A stretch of 64,000 nucleotides of DNA from JAHRAW01 sp963693025 (GTDB taxonomy: Bacteria > Pseudomonadota > Gammaproteobacteria > Arenicellales > Poriferihabitantaceae). Shown here in pieces: positions 26,353 to 34,373 of this stretch. The notes beneath the pieces were generated by a model. That model did no database searches and was not told the DNA's origin. It saw nothing but the letters and a program-made list of their open reading frames with translations. Positions within the stretch are counted from its first letter, which is position 1, and the number at the start of each line of letters is the position of its first letter. Where the stretch lies: NCBI GenBank assembly GCA_963693025.1, contig OY843749.1, positions 2,666,001 through 2,730,000 on the forward strand. The letters run 5' to 3'. The translations under genes were made by a program, and so were the position numbers.

Positions 26353-28014
26353 ATGAACGAAAGTTTTGACTACATCATCATCGGCGCCGGCTCAGCCGGC
26401 TGCGTGCTCGCCAACCGCCTGAGCGAGGACGCGGGCGCGACCACGCTGCTGCTCGAATACGGCGGCAGCGACAACAGCATCACTATCCAGATGCCGACCG
26501 CGTTGTCGATTCCGATGAACTCCGAGCGCTTCGCCTGGCAATTCCACACGTTGCCGGAGCCGGGACTCAACAACCGCCGAATGCACTGCCCGCGCGGCAA
26601 GGTGCTGGGCGGGTCGTCGTCAATCAACGGCATGGTCTATGTGCGCGGGCACGCGCATGACTTCGACGAATGGGCGCGCGCCGGCGCCACCGATTGGGAC
26701 TACCGCCACTGCCTGCCGTATTTCAAGAAAGCCGACGACTGGAAATACGGCGGCGATGCGTATCGCAGTCAGGGCGGCCCGCTGAGCGTCAACAACGGCA
26801 ACGAAATGCAAAACCCGTTATACCGGGCGTTCATCGACGCCGGCGTCCAAGCCGGTTACATGGAAACCGGCGACTACAACGGCGCGCGCCAGGAGGGCTT
26901 TGGCCCCATGCACATGACGGTGCGAGACGGCGTGCGCTGGTCAACCGCCAACGCCTACCTCAAGCCGGCGTTACGACGGTGGCAGCGGCGCAATCTGAAA
27001 GTCCAAACCGGCGCGCTGAGCCGGCGAATCTTGTTGGACGGAAAGAAGGCGGTGGGCGTCGAGTATGGCTTGGGGGACAAGGTCGTGCGCGCCACGGCGC
27101 GGCGTGAAGTCATCGTCTGCGCCGGTTCCATCGGCTCGCCGCAGTTGTTGCAGCGCTCAGGCATCGGACCCTCCCGCGTGCTCAAAGACGCCGGCGTGGC
27201 GGTCGCGCACGACCTGCCGGGCGTCGGCGAAAACCTGCAAGACCACTTGGAGTTCTACTTCCAGTTCCGCTGCAAACAACCGCTCACCCTCAACGCCGAA
27301 CTGCGATGGTGGCGCAAATTGCTCATCGGCGCGCGCTGGCGCTTTTTCAAGTCGGGCTTGGGCGCCACCAATCACTTCGAGTCGTGCGCGTTCATCCGCT
27401 CCCGCCCCGGCATCGCCGCGCCCGACATTCAATACCACTTCCTGCCGGGCGCGATGCGCTACGACGGGCGCGCGGCGTTCAAGGGTCACGGCTTTCAAGT
27501 GCACGTTGGCCACAACAAACCGGCAAGCCGGGGCAGGGTGTGGATTACCTCCGCGCAGCCGTTGGCTCAACCGTCAATCTTGTTCAACTATCTCGACCAG
27601 CGCGAAGACGTTGAAGGCTTTCGCCAATGCGTGCGCCTGACCCGCGAAATCATCGAGCAACCGGCGATGCAACCGTATCGCGGAGCCGAAATTCAACCCG
27701 GCGAAGCGGTGCAAAGCGACGAAGAAATCGACGCCTTCGTCCGCCAGTTCGCCGAAAGCGCGTATCACCCGTCATGCACCTGCAAGATGGGCACGGATGC
27801 GATGGCGGTGGTTGACCCGCACACCAAAGTGCACGGCATCGCCGCCCTGCGCGTGGTCGATTCCTCCATTTTCCCCACCATCACCAACGGCAATCTCAAC
27901 GCCCCCACCATCATGACCGCCGAGCGCGCCGCCGACCTAATCAAGGGCAAAACCCTCCCTCCGTCCGAAGCCGAACCGGCCCTCGCCGATGACTGGCGGG
28001 AGCGGCAGCGCTGA
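26353..28014 (+). CDS. betA: Choline dehydrogenase (GMC oxidoreductase)
   Basis: 553 residues. The FAD-binding motif is FDYIIIGAGSAGCVLANRLS at the N-terminus. The GMC signatures are RGKVLGGSSSINGMVYVRG and GSIGSPQLLQRSGIGP, and the C-terminal active-site His region is ESAYHPSCTCKMG, with GNLNAPTIMTAE. The pattern NNRRMHCPRGK and QYHFLP is very like BetA, which oxidises choline to betaine aldehyde. DddA (3-hydroxypropionate dehydrogenase in DMSP pathways) is a close relative and fits the preceding DddP-like gene, so the substrate needs testing. It lies 18 bases downstream of the DddP-like gene. The ATG at 26353 is chosen over the GTG six bases earlier. Confidence 0.87.
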   Translation: MNESFDYIIIGAGSAGCVLANRLSEDAGATTLLLEYGGSDNSITIQMPTALSIPMNSERFAWQFHTLPEPGLNNRRMHCPRGKVLGGSSSINGMVYVRGHAHDFDEWARAGATDWDYRHCLPYFKKADDWKYGGDAYRSQGGPLSVNNGNEMQNPLYRAFIDAGVQAGYMETGDYNGARQEGFGPMHMTVRDGVRWSTANAYLKPALRRWQRRNLKVQTGALSRRILLDGKKAVGVEYGLGDKVVRATARREVIVCAGSIGSPQLLQRSGIGPSRVLKDAGVAVAHDLPGVGENLQDHLEFYFQFRCKQPLTLNAELRWWRKLLIGARWRFFKSGLGATNHFESCAFIRSRPGIAAPDIQYHFLPGAMRYDGRAAFKGHGFQVHVGHNKPASRGRVWITSAQPLAQPSILFNYLDQREDVEGFRQCVRLTREIIEQPAMQPYRGAEIQPGEAVQSDEEIDAFVRQFAESAYHPSCTCKMGTDAMAVVDPHTKVHGIAALRVVDSSIFPTITNGNLNAPTIMTAERAADLIKGKTLPPSEAEPALADDWRERQR

Positions 28015-28126
28015 CATCAACGGCAATCCGCACGGGAAGCGGGGCGGTAGCAGGGGCGACGCCGGTTGCGCTTTCGCGTTGAATCGGTCGCGGCAAAACA
28101 AAAGGTGGAATGGCGCCCGCGTGCTG

Positions 28127-28132
28127 TATAAT
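28127..28132 (+). promoter_or_regulatory. -10 box of guaB, leaderless arrangement
   Basis: Perfect TATAAT with only six bases between it and the guaB ATG at 28139. Transcription would start at or next to the start codon, and no ribosome-binding site can fit. Confidence 0.55.
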
Positions 28133-28138
28133 CCTGCA

Positions 28139-29599
28139 ATGGAATCCATAGAACTCGCGCTGACTTTTGATGATGTGTTGTTGCTCCCTGCGAGGTCGGA
28201 GGTTTTGCCGCGGGAGGTGGCGTTGGGGACTCGGTTTACTCGCGGTTTGACGCTCAACATTCCGATGCTTTCGGCGGCGATGGATACCGTGACCGGGGCG
28301 GATGCGGCGATTTGTTTGGCGCAGGCGGGGGGGGTTGGGGTGATTCACCGCAATTTTTCGCCGCAGCAGCAGGCAAGAGAAGTGAACCGCGTGAAGAAAT
28401 ACGAGAGCGGCGTGATTAGCGACCCTGTGCGGGTGGAGAAGACCGCGCGGGTGCGGGATGTGCTGGATTTGATGCGCAAATACAACATCTCCGGGGTGCC
28501 GGTGGTGGATGGCTCGCAGGCGATTGGAATCGTGACCAACCGCGATTTGCGCTTTGAGAAATCGATGGACACGCCGGTCAGCGCGGTGATGACGCCGCAG
28601 GACAAACTGGTGACGGTGCGCGAGGGCGCGGCTTCCGAGCAGGTCGAGAATTTGCTGCATCAACACCGCATCGAAAAGGTGCTGGTGGTGGATGAGGCGA
28701 ACAACTTGAAGGGGCTGATTACGGTCAAGGACATTCAGAAGTCGAGCGATTTTCCGAATGCCTGCCGCGACCAGAAGGGCAGGTTGCTGGTCGCCGCGGC
28801 GGTCGGGGTCGGCGAGGACGCCGACGAGCGGGTCGAGGAATTGGTCGGCGTCGGGGTTGACGCGATCGTGGTGGACACCGCGCACGGCCATTCCGCCGGC
28901 GTGCTGGAGCGCGTGCGAATCATCAAGCGCAACCACGATGCGGTGCAGGTGCTCGGCGGCAACATCGCCACCGCGGAGGCGGCGCGCGACTTGGCGGAGG
29001 CGGGCGCGGACGGGGTCAAGGTCGGCATCGGTCCCGGCTCAATTTGCACCACGCGCATCGTCGCCGGCGTCGGCGTGCCGCAAATTCACGCCATCCAGCA
29101 AGTGCGCAAAGGGTTGGAAGGCAGCGGGATTCCGCTGGTCGCCGACGGCGGCATTCGCTATTCGGGGGACATCGCCAAGTGCATCGCCGCCGGCGCGCAT
29201 TCGGTGATGATCGGCGGATTGCTCGCCGGCGCCGACGAAGCGCCGGGGGAAATCGAAATCTATCAGGGGCGCTCGTATAAATCCTATCGCGGCATGGGCT
29301 CCCTCGGCGCGCTGCAAAAAGGCTCCCGCGACCGCTACTTTCAAGACGGCGTGGACAGCGCCGACAAACTGGTGCCGGAAGGCATCGAAGGGCGGGTGCC
29401 GTACAAAGGTCCGATGACCAACATAATACACCAGTTGATGGGCGGCCTGCGCTCCAGCATGGGCTACACCGGCAACGCCGACATAGAACAAATGCGAACC
29501 CGCGCCCGCTTCGTCCGCATCACCAACGCCGGGATGAAGGAAAGCCATGTGCACGATGTGTCGGTGGTTAAGGAAGCGCCGAATTATCAGCGGGGTTGA
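28139..29599 (+). CDS. guaB: Inosine-5'-monophosphate dehydrogenase
   Basis: 486 residues. It begins MESIELALTFDDVLLLP. Two CBS domains lie at about 93-205 (NISGVPVVD, HRIEKVLVVD). The catalytic loop GPGSICTTRIVAGVG holds the active Cys, and the flap region YKSYRGMGSLGA is typical. It converts IMP to XMP, the committed step to GMP. An open frame extends upstream to 27989, but homology starts at 28139. It is separated from guaA by an unrelated low-GC gene. Confidence 0.97.
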   Translation: MESIELALTFDDVLLLPARSEVLPREVALGTRFTRGLTLNIPMLSAAMDTVTGADAAICLAQAGGVGVIHRNFSPQQQAREVNRVKKYESGVISDPVRVEKTARVRDVLDLMRKYNISGVPVVDGSQAIGIVTNRDLRFEKSMDTPVSAVMTPQDKLVTVREGAASEQVENLLHQHRIEKVLVVDEANNLKGLITVKDIQKSSDFPNACRDQKGRLLVAAAVGVGEDADERVEELVGVGVDAIVVDTAHGHSAGVLERVRIIKRNHDAVQVLGGNIATAEAARDLAEAGADGVKVGIGPGSICTTRIVAGVGVPQIHAIQQVRKGLEGSGIPLVADGGIRYSGDIAKCIAAGAHSVMIGGLLAGADEAPGEIEIYQGRSYKSYRGMGSLGALQKGSRDRYFQDGVDSADKLVPEGIEGRVPYKGPMTNIIHQLMGGLRSSMGYTGNADIEQMRTRARFVRITNAGMKESHVHDVSVVKEAPNYQRG

Positions 29600-29636
29600 T
29601 TTTTTTTCAACACAATACTTTATGAGGTAGTTAACA

Positions 29637-30266
29637 ATGAGCACACGAGGAAGACCAAAAGAACCGAAACTTGCGGTAATTGAAACCGCAGAGTGGTGGA
29701 GAAACGACCAGATTACTTCAGCAAAGCCGCTATTGCAGATTTTATGTCAAACAATTAAACCGACTCCGCGTTTTGCATATTCGACTTTTGTTAATAAAGA
29801 ATCCTTTCAATCTACTATGGATTTCTACGCAAATAAGGATGGAGTGAAGTATATCTATATTTCATGCCACGGCGAAACCAAGCACTTGTTTGGTGTTACT
29901 GGAGATAAAATAGCTTCTACGATAATCAAGAATCGTTTAACCGGAGAAGGCATAAGACCAAGCGGCATTTATTTTGGGACTTGCGAGTTTGTGGATCAAG
30001 CGGCGGTAAACATACTACGCGCGGAAAATTGTAAGGTGAGTTGGGTTGCGGGGTATAGTGGAAGCCCTGATTGGGTCAGCTCGGCTTCTTTGGATATGTT
30101 GTTTTGGGGAAAAATGTTAACACCAAAACCTAACATTAAGGATGTTGTAAAGAATCTAAGAGAAGAATGCGCTGGTTTGATAGAAAAACTTAGGTTTAGG
30201 GTGTATTTCACTAGCTACGGAAAAATAAAAGAACTTGTAAGTGGCGATACTGTTAACTTGAAGTAG
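29637..30266 (+). CDS. CHAT/caspase-like protease candidate, low GC, orphan
   Basis: 209 residues, not confidently recognised. GC is near 35-40%, far below its neighbours. The central part shows the pattern expected for a caspase-hemoglobinase/CHAT fold: KYIYISCHGETKHLFGV with a hydrophobic strand ending in His-Gly, then SGIYFGTCEFVDQ with a strand ending in Cys, then WVAGYSGSPDWVSSASLDM, similar to the CHAT end. It would thus be a Cys-His peptidase without attached sensor domains. It sits between guaB (37 bases) and guaA (18 bases), a pair normally adjacent, so it looks inserted. It may act in stress response or defence; no partner gene is adjacent. Confidence 0.55.
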   Translation: MSTRGRPKEPKLAVIETAEWWRNDQITSAKPLLQILCQTIKPTPRFAYSTFVNKESFQSTMDFYANKDGVKYIYISCHGETKHLFGVTGDKIASTIIKNRLTGEGIRPSGIYFGTCEFVDQAAVNILRAENCKVSWVAGYSGSPDWVSSASLDMLFWGKMLTPKPNIKDVVKNLREECAGLIEKLRFRVYFTSYGKIKELVSGDTVNLK

Positions 30267-30284
30267 CCGTTTGAAAACAACAAG

Positions 30285-31829
30285 ATGGACGCCCACGCTT
30301 CCCGAATCCTCATCCTCGACTTCGGCGCGCAATACACGCAACTGATTGGGCGCAGCATTCGTGAACTCGGTGTTTATTGCGAGATTTATTCGTGGGATGT
30401 GGCGTTTGAGCGGGTGGCGGAGTTTGAGCCGGACGGGGTGATTTTGTCGGGGGGACCCGCTTCGATTTACGAGGACGAAACTCCCATCGCGCCGCCGGGG
30501 ATTTTTGACTTGGGTGTTCCCATTCTCGGCATTTGTTATGGGATGCAAACCCTGGCGGCGCAACTCGGCGGCGAAGTGGAGAACGCCGAACACCACGAAT
30601 ATGGCCATGCGCGCGTGCGAACTTGCGCCGACAGCATACTGCTCGGCGAGCGCGGCGCAACGCTGGATGTGTGGATGAGCCACGGCGACCGCGTGACGGC
30701 GTTGCCCGGCGGCTTCGAGGCGATTGCCGCCAGCGACAACTCGCCCTATGCCGCCATCGCCGACCCGGCGCGCAACTACTTCGGCGTGCAGTTTCACCCC
30801 GAAGTCACGCACACCGCCGGCGGCAAGGCGATGCTGTCGCGCTTCGTCCACGACCTGTGCGGCTGCGGGCATGACTGGGTTGCGGAAAACATCATCGACG
30901 GCATGATTGCGGACATTCGCCGGCGGGTCGGCGACGAGCCGGTGGTGTTGGGGTTGTCCGGCGGCGTCGATTCGTCGGTGACGGCGGCGTTGTTGCAGCG
31001 CGCCATCGGGGCGCAACTCACTTGCATTTTTGTCGACACCGGATTGTTGCGATTGCACGAAGGCGACCGCGTGATGCAAACCTTCGCCGAGCATCTGGGC
31101 GTGCGCGTGATTCGAGTCGATGCGGAAGCGCGCTTTCTCAAGCGGCTGAAAGGCATCGCCGACCCGGAGCGCAAGCGCAAAATAATAGGCAACCTGTTCG
31201 TTGAAATTTTTGAGCACGAAGCGGCTGCCCTCTCCGCCAAGTGGCTCGCGCAGGGAACGATTTACCCGGATGTCATCGAGTCCGCCGGCAGCAAGCATGG
31301 TCCCGCCAAGGTCATTAAATCCCACCACAATGTCGGCGGGCTGCCCGAGCGGATGAAACTCAAACTGCTCGAGCCGCTGCGCGAATTGTTCAAAGACGAG
31401 GTCAGGAAAATCGGTTTGGAACTCGGCCTGCCATCACACATGATCGACCGCCATCCCTTTCCGGGTCCGGGCCTGGGGGTTCGGATTCTCGGCGAAGTCA
31501 ACAAGGAATTCGCCGACATCCTGCGCCAGGCGGACGCAATCTATCTGGAAGAACTCGAAAAGCACGACCTCTATCACCAAACCAGCCAAGCCTTCGCGGT
31601 CTTCCTGCCGGTCAAATCGGTCGGCGTGGTCGGCGACAACCGCGCCTATGAATACGTCATCGCGTTGCGCGCGGTCGAGACGGTTGACTTCATGACCGCC
31701 AACTGGAAGCGAATACCGCACGACATTCTCGCGGCGATTTCCAACCGCATCATCAACGAGGTGCGCGGCATCAGCCGGGTGACTTACGACATTTCCGGCA
31801 AACCGCCGGCGACCATCGAGTGGGAATGA
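30285..31829 (+). CDS. guaA: GMP synthase (glutamine-hydrolysing)
   Basis: 514 residues. The class-I glutamine amidotransferase domain (1-195) has LSGGPASIYE, the nucleophile Cys in ILGICYGMQTLAAQLGG and His/Glu in VQFHPEVTH. The ATP-pyrophosphatase domain carries the P-loop GLSGGVDSSVTAALL. The dimerisation domain ends with the invariant GKPPATIEWE. It amidates XMP to GMP. The ATG at 30285 follows the CHAT-like gene by 18 bases. It overlaps tadA by four bases. Confidence 0.98.
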   Translation: MDAHASRILILDFGAQYTQLIGRSIRELGVYCEIYSWDVAFERVAEFEPDGVILSGGPASIYEDETPIAPPGIFDLGVPILGICYGMQTLAAQLGGEVENAEHHEYGHARVRTCADSILLGERGATLDVWMSHGDRVTALPGGFEAIAASDNSPYAAIADPARNYFGVQFHPEVTHTAGGKAMLSRFVHDLCGCGHDWVAENIIDGMIADIRRRVGDEPVVLGLSGGVDSSVTAALLQRAIGAQLTCIFVDTGLLRLHEGDRVMQTFAEHLGVRVIRVDAEARFLKRLKGIADPERKRKIIGNLFVEIFEHEAAALSAKWLAQGTIYPDVIESAGSKHGPAKVIKSHHNVGGLPERMKLKLLEPLRELFKDEVRKIGLELGLPSHMIDRHPFPGPGLGVRILGEVNKEFADILRQADAIYLEELEKHDLYHQTSQAFAVFLPVKSVGVVGDNRAYEYVIALRAVETVDFMTANWKRIPHDILAAISNRIINEVRGISRVTYDISGKPPATIEWE

Positions 31830-32311
31830 CGCAAGCGGGCGGGGCGGCGGAGCAAGCGCGTCTCGACCGCCGGCACATGGCGCACGCGCTGGCGTTGGCG
31901 GAGCAGGCGCGCGACGCCGAAGAAGTGCCGGTCGGGGCGGTGGTGGCGCTCGGCGATGAAATAGTAGGGCGCGGACATAACCAAACGATAACCCAATGCG
32001 ACCCCGGCGCGCACGCCGAAATGCTGGCAATCCGAGACGCCGCCCACGCCATCGGCAACCACCGCCTGAACGGCGCCAGTTTATACGTAACGCTGGAGCC
32101 CTGCATCATGTGCGCCGGCGCCATCCTACACGCCCGCATCACCCGCCTAATTTTCGGCACCCCCGACAAAAAAACCGGCGCCGCCGGCAGCGCGCTGAAC
32201 CTGTTGGAGTCGCCATTTCTTAACCACCAATGCAAGGTGATTGGCGGTGTTGAGGCGGAGCGGTGTGGGGAGTTGTTGGTGGGTTTTTTTGCGGAGAGGA
32301 GAGGGCGGTGA
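31826..32311 (+). CDS. tadA: tRNA-specific adenosine deaminase
   Basis: 161 residues. The zinc-site motif HAEMLAIRDAA (His ligand, catalytic Glu) and the Cys pair in EPCIMCAGAILHARI are characteristic, as is the NHRLNG segment. It edits A34 to inosine in tRNA-Arg. The start overlaps the guaA stop as ATGA, so the genes are translationally coupled; a GTG six bases upstream is the other option. The last 80 bases turn G/T-rich. Confidence 0.95.
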   Translation: MTQAGGAAEQARLDRRHMAHALALAEQARDAEEVPVGAVVALGDEIVGRGHNQTITQCDPGAHAEMLAIRDAAHAIGNHRLNGASLYVTLEPCIMCAGAILHARITRLIFGTPDKKTGAAGSALNLLESPFLNHQCKVIGGVEAERCGELLVGFFAERRGR

Positions 32312-32331
32312 GGTAGATTGCGCGTTGTTCG

Positions 32332-33891
32332 CTAGTCGATGTTCGGCTGACGAAATGCAGAGAGTGCGGCAACGATGTCGTACTGTTTTGCCCGGTTTTC
32401 TTGATGTTCGGATGATTGGTCGAAAGCCGTTTTGGGGATGTAGCCTCCCTGCTGAGACATCAACTTGTCATTCAAGCCGAGCGCTATTTTCACGCTGTTG
32501 AGGTTTAATTCGCGGCGCTGTTGGCTGAGCTCGGTGACCACGACTTCAACCGGCACGGGTTCCCGTGTTTCGGTAAATTTTTTTGCAACGATGCCGGCGA
32601 CCGCCGCATGCAAGTTTGTTTCAGGCCGCGAATAGCCGTGCTCCACAAGACCATAAGTGCCGTGTGTGCCTGTCCATACGATGCCGAATTTTTCATACTT
32701 CGCGCAACGCGACAGCGCAGCGTGCCAGTTATGCGTTGAATTGCGGCGTTGCGGAAATAGCCGGTTACACTCCGCCGCGATCTCTGCATAGTGCGCGGCG
32801 CGCCCCAGCGAGCGTAACGCACCACACAGCATCGACGCATGCGTTTTTTTATTTTGTTCGTTCGTATGTGCTTTCTCCGCCGCATCGATGCGTGCGCCGT
32901 CACGCCGCGATAGAAATGACAAAGCCTTGAATTTGGCAAGCATGGATTCCTCGCTTGCTTCACCGGATAACGCATCGCCGCCACGCAAGCGGGTTAAGTA
33001 ATCCGTGAGCCTGGCCGGCGGCGCGATGAATCTGATATTGAGTTTGGGTATGGGCGTGGTGCGCACGCCAATGCTTTCGAAAAGCAGTTGTCGTTGCGGT
33101 GACGGGGTGAAATCCGGCAGTAGTAGCGCCCCCTGCGAGCGCAGAAAATCCAGCACAAAGATTTCCCACAAGCGTTGTTGACACGACCGGCCCTCCAGTT
33201 TGCGCCGCACTTTTTCTTGTATTTGCCGAATGCGCTCGCGGGAGACGCCATAGCGGTTTCCAACTTGTTGGAGAGTGGATCTAGCCCCCGTATTGAAACC
33301 GAAACGCAGCCGCATGACCTCGACCTCCCGCTGGGTTAACCGCGACAAAACGTCATCGAGTAGCCGGTCATGCGGTAACTCGGTGCATCCGCCGACCGCC
33401 GGCATGCGCTCAATCAGCGCGCGAAAACTTGCTTTACCGGCGGGATTTGCGTGCAGGATGAACGCCCACGGGAAGACGAAAGTGCCGGGCGTATAGCCCT
33501 CCGCCACCATCGCCCGCCGGCGGCCAACTTCCAGTAAATCGAGCGGAACGATATTCCATTTGTGGGCGTCAAAAGCCAGCGACATCGCGCCGGCAAGTTG
33601 TGCTTTCGTTAAGCAATACAGCCCCGCGTTTGCAAGTCTTAGCGTGTGGTTTTGCCACCACTTTTTTGCCGGCCGGATGCCAAGATAACAGTCATAGGGC
33701 GTGGCGTCGGCCCGCCGCTTGGTGACCTTGATTAGTGTTTTAAGTTTGCATTGCGTATGCAGCGCGTTTTCAATGGCATGCTCCATCCCTTTCAAATTCG
33801 CGGATGCGGCCACATCCGCCGCCGAAAAAATGACGGGTCGACTCGCCAGTTCTCTGATGACATGCATGATTTGCTCGTTGAGATACGACAT
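32332..33891 (-). CDS. Sigma-70 region-4 protein with winged-helix domains (cassette gene 3)
   Basis: 519 residues. Residues 1-60 look like a winged helix (FSAADVAASANLKGM). Residues about 185-235 are a sigma-70 region-4 helix-turn-helix: LTQREVEVMRLRFGF, then LQQVGNRYGVSRERIRQIQ. Residues about 365-435 (HASMLCGALRSLGRAAHYAE and on to GTHGTYGLVEHG) resemble a HARE-HTH winged helix of the RNAP delta type. Sigma region 2 is absent, so it is not a complete sigma factor. It probably recognises DNA or RNA polymerase. It lies two bases after the small middle gene and is the last gene of a coupled three-gene unit with GC near 52%. Function unknown; a conflict or defence role is inferred from its partners. 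Confidence 0.7.
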   Translation of the reverse strand: MSYLNEQIMHVIRELASRPVIFSAADVAASANLKGMEHAIENALHTQCKLKTLIKVTKRRADATPYDCYLGIRPAKKWWQNHTLRLANAGLYCLTKAQLAGAMSLAFDAHKWNIVPLDLLEVGRRRAMVAEGYTPGTFVFPWAFILHANPAGKASFRALIERMPAVGGCTELPHDRLLDDVLSRLTQREVEVMRLRFGFNTGARSTLQQVGNRYGVSRERIRQIQEKVRRKLEGRSCQQRLWEIFVLDFLRSQGALLLPDFTPSPQRQLLFESIGVRTTPIPKLNIRFIAPPARLTDYLTRLRGGDALSGEASEESMLAKFKALSFLSRRDGARIDAAEKAHTNEQNKKTHASMLCGALRSLGRAAHYAEIAAECNRLFPQRRNSTHNWHAALSRCAKYEKFGIVWTGTHGTYGLVEHGYSRPETNLHAAVAGIVAKKFTETREPVPVEVVVTELSQQRRELNLNSVKIALGLNDKLMSQQGGYIPKTAFDQSSEHQENRAKQYDIVAALSAFRQPNID

Positions 33892-33893
33892 AT

Positions 33894-34373
33894 CTAGCCT
33901 TCCGGTTGCCGTCCGTTAGCGATCGCCTGACTGCTTGATTTAACCGTTTTTACAATGCGGTGCCACTTCGTGTTGTTCGGTATGGCATCTAAGTTATCGA
34001 CATACCTGCGCAAGGTGGCGAATTCAGCCGTGCGTTTGGGTGGCAGTCCGGCGTGGCGTTGCAGGTGGTCGTAAACATGCCCCATTCGGCAGCCCTTCTC
34101 CAGCAGTCCGGCGTTCAAGCGGTATAGAATGTCTCCGAGTTCCCAAGCCTTTCGCGCGCTCATCGGGGAGTTGCTATTTTGCAGCGTGCGCACCTCACAT
34201 TTCCAGCGCTTGATTTCGTTTAAAGATCGCCGGTAGATGTCGGTCACAACGCGTATTGTTTCCGCCGGGTCATTGCGCAACAACGGAAGATCGCTGAGCG
34301 CCACCGATCCACGATAGGCGCCCCCGCGCTTTTTGAATTCGACCACTGCGCACGCGTCTTCTTGCCGCTTCAC
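33894..34373 (-). CDS. Small helical protein of unknown function (cassette gene 2)
   Basis: 159 residues from the GTG at 34373, which overlaps the stop of the upstream ATPase gene (GTGA) and is preceded by GGGGGAG. A TTG four codons earlier is also open. The protein is mainly helical, with a conserved-looking middle ARKAWELGDILYRLNAGLLE followed by VYDHLQRHAGLPPKRT. There is a faint likeness to the helical N-terminus of DUF1016-type proteins, but I would not assign it. The tight coupling suggests it forms a complex with the ATPase. Confidence 0.6.
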   Translation of the reverse strand: MKRQEDACAVVEFKKRGGAYRGSVALSDLPLLRNDPAETIRVVTDIYRRSLNEIKRWKCEVRTLQNSNSPMSARKAWELGDILYRLNAGLLEKGCRMGHVYDHLQRHAGLPPKRTAEFATLRRYVDNLDAIPNNTKWHRIVKTVKSSSQAIANGRQPEG

